Shown here: piece after piece, positions 57,987 to 64,000 of the stretch
Numbering within the stretch: position 1 is the first letter of the stretch
Layout of the letters: every line of letters starts with the position of its first letter
Assembly (NCBI GenBank): GCA_014925825.1
Contig: JACGCK010000033.1
Location: 62,001-126,000 of the forward strand
Direction: 5' to 3'
Origin: Pholiota molesta
Taxonomy: Eukaryota > Basidiomycota > Agaricomycetes > Agaricales > Strophariaceae
DNA: 64,000 nt
Notes under the pieces: generated by a model
What the model saw: the letters and a program-made list of their open reading frames with translations, nothing else
Databases searched by the model: none
What the model was told of the DNA's origin: nothing
Position numbers and translations under genes: made by a program

Positions 57987-60526
57987 CTACGAGCCATGAT
58001 TTTGATTCTGAGGGTGATATGGGTAGGGATAGGGATAAGAGGGATACGGAACTAATGGTGATGACTGTGCGGGAGTGGATGGGAGATAAGAATAGCTTGT
58101 TGACGCCGGGTAAGCAGGAAATGCCGGCCTCGAATATTGCGCGAAGTATCCAGCATACGGATTTGAAGAGAGAGGACTTGATGAATTGGGAGCGGCGGGG
58201 TACTGCGTGTATCCTGCATACACAGGCGCGGGTTGCATTGGCGTCGAGGGAAGCGGTACCAGCGGCGTTGAGTGATGGGATCTTCGCATGGAAGGAGTGG
58301 GAGGTCCGGCGATGACAGGTGTGAGAAGCGCCGGCGGGTTTAGCGCGGGCGGAAGTGCGAGCTCTGCGCGCTGACGTTTCTGTCTCTCCCCACTTCCCTC
58401 GCCACTCTCATCTGGTTCTGCGATGCGTTTTTGAATGCGCGACTGCCGTGCCTTGGGCTGCATCTGTGGTACCGGAAGCTTACAGTGTTCGGTAAGTAAT
58501 TCTTCCCCGTACCTTTCGAACCACGGCCAATTACCGCCCAGAACCTGTTCCAGCATATCCAAGTCCTTTATTGGTCCCACCGACGACAATCGTTCAATCG
58601 CGCTATTGCTCAGTATCCCCGATGGTCCGAACTGCGCCTTTGAGAAATCGCGCTTCCAGATCTTCGTTCGCCATTCCGCGATGACATCCATCAAGTTCTC
58701 ATTGCAAATACCGGCTTTCACACTTGCTTTCCGCGCTGCAGGCTCCGGCGCTGCTGGACGAGTGAGCTCCAAGAGTGCTGGATGGCACAAATCACAACAT
58801 GGTACAGTAGGATCTAGTTCTCATTAGATTTTTTATTTGAAGTATGAGTGAACTGACATACTTGCTATCTGATTCTTGTAGATTTTTGTTAGGATCTGTC
58901 GACGGCACAGTCTTGTCTGTACTAGGGTATACAATCCCTCGTCAATCGACCCCGAGTCCAGAGGAACGTCATCACCGGAATCGTGGCTTGATATTATGGG
59001 AAGTGCATCTGTCGCACCTCCAAACGCGCCTCGCAGCACACCACGGTTGACAGCGTACTGTCTGTCTTTTGACTTCGAATATGCTGAGGATTGGCGAACG
59101 GTGAGTTTTTTCTTTAGCTTTCCTTGTTCATCTATGCGAGCCTCAGCTATCTTGAAAAGATCGGCTTCGTATGTTGTCTTTTCAACGAGTAACACCGCGA
59201 TTCCTGTCCGACCGGACCCGCGTGCAGCTCGGCCTGCTCTCTGAACAAAACTGGACACGCTCGAGGTTAACTTCCATTGAACAACCATGTCGACGTCTGG
59301 TATGTTACAACCCTTTGAAGAGAATGAGAGTCTAATCAGAAATATATACAGGTTACTTACCATTCCTGCCGCTTCAGTACAAACCAACACCCGCACGACG
59401 CCTGCCTTGAAGAGCTCCATAACGTTCGTACGATATTGGGCCGAGTATGCAGCGCTGTAAGGCCGAATGACACCTTGCTCTCGGAACGTTTCAGGTGAGA
59501 TCGTGTAAAGATGTTCGGTGATTTCTGTGACTGATGACACGCTGTCCGCGTAGACGAAGGTCTTTTTGATGCTCTCGCTGGTGGTAGTCCCCGCAGGAAT
59601 GATGAAGTTCAGGTCCGTATAGGTATTCATTGGATTTTGAATCGCTCGGACGACAAGTGACACATTCGGGCGGTCGTTTCCTAGGTTTATATTGACGAAG
59701 TCTGACTGATTGTATTGCAATTTTTTGAGTACGTCTTCTCGCACACGGGGTGGCAATGTTGCTGACATGGCGACCATAGGTGTCTTCTTCGGCAGAAGCG
59801 CTCGCAAGATTCCCAGCACCCCATACTTCTTTCGAAACCCAGCACCCCAGTGCGAGACGACATGCGCCTCATCTACAACTACGGCAAGGACACGTTTAGC
59901 CAGGCTGCTATTCCGTAGAACGTTCTTCACGAATCGTTTGGAAAGCATCATTTCCGGTGAGATGATTACAATTTGGTATTTTCCAGTGCATATGTTCTAC
60001 ATTAATCAGTGTTTCTCCCAGATATTAAATAATGGGCTTATTTACATTCATGATCTCTTTTGTACACCCTCCGTGCGCGCTATTAACAGCAATAGCCGCC
60101 AACTTGAACTCATTTCGAAATGTTGCAGCCTAGCAATGGTTTCGGATATGGTCAGTCAATCTTGCAGCTCAAAAAAACGTTACAACTCACCTGTTCCTCT
60201 TGCAAAGCTATCAGTGGTGAGACCATAAAGGTAACCATACCCTCCGTATCTTCATGCGCGAAAGGGCCGGCAGCTATGGCCGTTTTTCCAGATCCAGTGC
60301 CAGCATGAATCAGGACATCCTTGCGCATAAGTTGGGCTTTGACTGCCTCGACTTGAAATTCATGTGGTGTGTGAGTCCATTTAAACTTCGTCTTGATTTC
60401 TCAGCCAAATCACCGAGCTTCTTCTCTAGGATACCTGACCAGGACTTCTGCGGTTCTTTCTTCTGTTTTGTGTCTTAGATTTTGTGGCCTTGGCCTTGCT
60501 TTGTGATGATCGAGGCAAGAGGGGCA
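57987..60526 (-). CDS. RecQ-like DEAH helicase, copy B, full motif set, N-terminal frame breaks
   Basis: Superfamily 2 DNA helicase. Start codon at 60526. Introns include 59313-59360, 58814-58861 and two more in the part missing from copy A (GTGAGT...CTAG ending near 60130, and GTAAAT...GTAG near 60000-60050). All core motifs are present: THTPHEFQVEAV (Q/0), HAGTGSGKTA (I), MVSPLIALQEEQ (Ia), VVVDEAHVVSHWG (II), MSATLPP (III), FVYADS (IV), RPYSAAYSAQYRT and VLVCTEAAGM (V), QRAGRAARGSGR (VI), then PCCDLCHPALLEL and a Pro/Tyr-rich tail. Two one-base shortfalls in exon 1, at an A5 and an A4 run compared with copy A, break the frame before the Q-motif. If these are sequence errors, this copy encodes a complete helicase. 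Confidence 0.85.
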
Positions 60527-60662
60527 TTTTACATGAGGGAAAAAAGAGGAAGTGGTCAGTGCGCACTAACATGATCGGAAGTCCGCCCGACTCCAATCTT
60601 AGCTATTGGCTGTTGTTGTTAGCTTTGAATACACTTCATTCTCCTCCCAAGCTGTCTCATTC
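60527..60662. promoter_or_regulatory. Divergent promoter between helicase and DUF6589 genes (copy B)
   Basis: Same divergent start-to-start interval as in copy A, with no difference seen. Confidence 0.6.
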
Positions 60663-63600
60663 ATGGATAACTTATCTGACTTTTCCGAAAGCGAGGACGA
60701 CACGGCCTTTATCAGTTTCAATCAGAAATTAGAACAAGCAGGAATCGGTTTAACCACGCCCCGCGCCAGATGTTCCAGTCTACCACCTTCGAGCGGCCCC
60801 TGCATGAGCAGCCCTATAATTGCCAAGGATCCTAAAGAGCGCAAGGCCCATCGTATTCGCAAAGGAAGAAAGGCGAGAGAAATAACTCTTGCGATGAAGC
60901 AGCAAGAACAGAAAGTCGAGCGCGAGAGAAAGTTGGACAAAATCCTTGAGCAGATGGATGAGGGCGGGTTACTGCTATGGGACCTCATGGAATATGCCTT
61001 TAATCCTGACAACAAGCAAGGTACTTTGCGATGGCATGGATTCTTCGTCAATCGAGGAAATGCAACTCAGGTTCTAGACTGGTGGACGTCATCCAAGAAC
61101 GCAGCCGAGGCGAGATACGAAGTAACCCAGTGGGCGCGCAACCATATTTCTGGCATCATTGCGCGAGAGGCAGCATTCACGACGAAATCGAAAGAGCTGC
61201 AAACCCGAGGACAAGTAATTGATGAAGACTTTGTTACGTCCTTCAATTTCGTCAAGCTTCATGACTGGCTTTCGACGGAGGAGGTGGCTCCAGTAAGCAT
61301 GCAAATGTTTAGGGCTTTCGCTACATCTCGGCGAGTGAACGAACACTCAGAGCGACGGAAGGAAAAAACACAGATAGTGCGTGTGCAAAGTAGAGTTGCG
61401 ACTAATGCCACACAGCTGACTCAGTCATATTATAATTTATTAGGTTGTCACTTCGGCTGCACTTGCTTGTCTAGGAGAATATAGTCATTCAAACAATCGA
61501 GCGAAGCGTGTTATAGGTCTATACATGTATGCTTGCGGGGCTCAACGTCAATTAATGGCAGTCATGTCGACTCTCGGGCTTTCAGAAAGTTACTCTAATC
61601 TGACTTCCAAGAACTATCGACGTACTAAGGACTTGAAGGAAGAAGGGACTGGAAACCAAAGGATGGAACGTCGGATGGATCTGAGCTCCCGCCTACTGTC
61701 CTTCTGCGAACGGGGACACTTCATCAGTTCTCAGACTCTATGCGAAAGGATGCGCGAGATATAGCGGCTAGTGGGCTTTTTGCGACCGTTTACGACAATA
61801 TCAACATGAACATGAACAATGCAGAGCAGATACTTGGCCGTCATGGTGCGCTTATATGTTCTCTGTATCTGAACTTAAATTGAGAGACTATGATTTAGAT
61901 TCGCAAGAAAATGGGACATGCGCAACCCTCGTACCTTTGTTCGATGCAAAGGTCGAAGAGATTGACTTGAAAAAATTTCAAACTGCCTTTCTGGAAGCTC
62001 CTACACTGAAGCGAGAGGATATCTTGCATACACCTGACGAAGGTCAAGCATTTTCAACAAATCTGGTTTTCACGATTCTTCGGGTCATCATCAAGTACGG
62101 CGGAGAGGGTTTTGGACGATTTGAGAAAGATCTCGAGAAGCGGCAACCAAATAGCCCTCATAAAATTGAAGTTCATCGCTCCGAGCTTCATCCTCTACCT
62201 GCCTGGAATATTGATGAATCAACGATCACAGGGAATGCCGAAGTTTGCGACGCTATCTACAACGAGCTCGACCTTGGAAAATCTTCCGGAGATAGGGTGC
62301 GGTTTATGAGCGGTGATCAGCTTTCGATTGCTCGTCTTCGTGCACTCGAGAATATTAGAGCAGGTCATGAAGATTCAGAACAAGGATTTTTCTGGGGTGT
62401 ATGGATTCCAGGACTGTTTCATGCAAAAATTGCAGACGTACATGGCATACTCTTAGGACATTTTGGCAAGCCTGACACTGGGCAACGAAATCCAGGATCC
62501 CTCTGGTTCCACAATGCTCATATTAACCGGCTGCCTATCACCATTTCGTCTCCTCCCACATTCCGAACATGCCGAGACCTTGTCTTTGTCTCGCTCTACG
62601 CCCGAGTCCTCCACTGTCTGCTTCTTGTATCTGGACATGCATCTCTCGAAGACTATCTTGCCAAAGTTTCAGGCTGGGAAGAGCTCTACCATCATGCTGA
62701 GCAGATCTACAGCGAGTATGCGAGCCCTTTCAAGGTGGAAGAATTGCGATGGCAGCGTGAAAGATGCAAGGCCGTGAAACCAACAGAAGGGGACATGGTG
62801 TTCGAAAATGCACTTCTTTTCATGCGTGACGCTCTTATTTCACGAGAATTTACCGATGCTGTTAAGGCTGGTGACTCAGGTCGGGTTGTTCTTGTCCTCA
62901 AGATTTGGGCATTATCTTTCAGGGGAAATGGCAGGACCAAGTATGCCTACGAAATGTTGCATTTTATTCACAATATCACCAATGCCTGGCCCGAAGCCAT
63001 CCGGTTTGATTTAATCCCTTCTTATTTGGAAAATATCATGCTCAAGTATTATATTCAGAGACATCGTACTTAAGAACTGGCTCCTCAATACGACTGGAAA
63101 TCCAAACTCATTCTGTGAGTTTGATCTCACACAGGAACATCTCAACTTCTGGATCAAGGTGAATGCAAAATTTCAGCTGCAGAGAATTGATTCGCTAACA
63201 GAAATATAGAATGCATACAAGGCCCATGGTACTAATGCATCATGGGAGTGGTTGGAAATTATTGCGCCTATCTGTGACGCCCTTCGTAAACTTGCACGTA
63301 ACTTTAACGATATGCTCGGAACAGCGCAAGGAGTTCAACACTCACCACCAGACCTTACAGAAGATATAGCATCATTGATGACTAGCCTCGATGCGAATGA
63401 TGTCTACCGCGTGAAGAAGGGACGAGTGTTGGTAGACGAGGGCGACGAACCAGTCAAGGATTTCGTAGCAGCTGGTTTGCAGAGCCTCGAAGATGGTCCT
63501 AAAAGTCCATTGGTTGAGTATAATGCTGCATTCCGGAGACTTCAGAAAAGGAGGAACATGTCTGCAGTTTCCTCAGCTTCACTTCCAGCGACTTCATCCG

Positions 63601-63953
63601 CAACTGTTCCCACTGCATATTCGGACACCCTGGATTCAGCAGGTCAACCAGATTTGGAGACGGCGATTGCAGAAGCAACGGAGACGTCTCCTGATGAAAA
63701 TAGTGAAGTACTCATAGATGTGGAGGTACTCACTGATTTTCCAGCAGATTTATCCATCGGATTCGACTCCAACGACGATCAGGGCGATGAACCAACCGAG
63801 GTGGATAGGATCCTTGATGACTTGGAGCACGGTGTTGTCGAGCCTACACTGCAAAGACTGTCGGAGAGAGATGTAGAGTTGGATATGGACGAGTTTATGA
63901 TAGAGAATAGCGATAGTGACAGCGACGGGAGCGAGACAGAGGGCGAGGACTAG
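60663..63953 (+). CDS. DUF6589 protein of the mobile module, copy B, one-base deletion in exon 2
   Basis: Exons by alignment with copy A: 60663-61376, 61444-61845, 61899-63003, 63059-63158 and 63210-63953. Exon 2 is one base shorter because an AAAA run is AAA here (near 61652), which shifts the frame before the YDNIN motif and would end translation at 61764. Apart from that the coding sequence appears identical to copy A, with no substitution noticed. A gene so recently copied is unlikely to be dead, so the deletion may be a sequencing artefact. Confidence 0.85.
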
Positions 63954-64000
63954 GGTGACTGCCGTGGGCGTCTAACGAAATCGATGGAATTTGTCTAAGT

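Larger units (their letters stand above)
57637..64000. mobile_element. RecQ-helicase/DUF6589 mobile module, copy B (continues past the window)
   Basis: Matches copy A from 57637 (TAGACTCGCG) to the last base of the window with an offset of 20470 on the left side. It keeps the 486 bp missing from A (59885-60370). It is one base shorter than A at three homopolymers: near 60397 (TTT against TTTT), 60466 (TTTT against TTTTT) and 61652 (AAA against AAAA). No other difference was noticed by eye. Confidence 0.9.

Noticed and set aside
1..64000. tRNA, rRNA or CRISPR features
   Set aside because: No convincing A/B box pair, rRNA block or regularly spaced repeat array was seen by eye. A covariance-model scan would be needed to exclude tRNAs fully.

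Overview
The window is nuclear DNA of a filamentous basidiomycete, most likely an agaricomycete mushroom. The evidence is many short (48-80 nt) GT-AG introns inside genes, intergenic gaps of about 0.3-3 kb, and families typical of Agaricomycetes (DUF6533 membrane protein, DUF6589, F-box/leucine-rich protein) next to ordinary fungal housekeeping genes (fimbrin, PDS5, HMG-CoA reductase). No tRNA, rRNA or CRISPR was seen. No species is proposed.

Layout. (1) 1-2.7 kb: a C-terminally truncated aminoglycoside-phosphotransferase/AIM9-like gene lying between two ~220 bp direct repeats. (2) 2.7-16.7 kb: a tandem family of large charged coiled-coil proteins. The 1665-residue gene at 11588-16654 is the only complete member. 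2743-5003 carries the N-terminal part, 5703-7610 a rearranged C-terminal part, and 9251-9471 a dead repeat fragment. (3) 17.5-29.5 kb: an F-box protein, a secreted pectin methylesterase with a 10-nt exon, a frame-broken Dcr2-like phosphoesterase, a DUF6533 membrane protein and fimbrin. (4) 31-36 kb: an unrecognised 369-residue protein, a DUF1275 membrane protein and the first of three small Cys/His-rich paralogs (the others at 49361 and 50472). (5) 36.3-37.0 kb: a 688-bp non-autonomous DNA transposon with a perfect 8-bp target duplication. (6) 37.2-43 kb and 57.6-64 kb: two almost identical copies of a two-gene mobile module, a RecQ-like helicase facing away from a DUF6589 protein across a ~135-bp shared promoter. 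PDS5 and HMG-CoA reductase lie between the copies.

The helicase/DUF6589 module is the best candidate for a poorly described system. The two copies differ by a 486-bp deletion that removes the helicase Walker A region from copy A, and otherwise by three one-base homopolymer differences. The DUF6589 gene of copy A can be spliced into an uninterrupted ~1021-residue protein.

Caution on frames: PDS5, HMG-CoA reductase, fimbrin, DUF1275, DUF6533, Dcr2-like and one Cys-rich paralog all show isolated one-base deletions, mostly in 2-5 nt runs, while the encoded protein stays conserved on either side. This looks more like consensus-sequence error than real gene death, so apparent frameshifts here should not be read as pseudogenes without checking.
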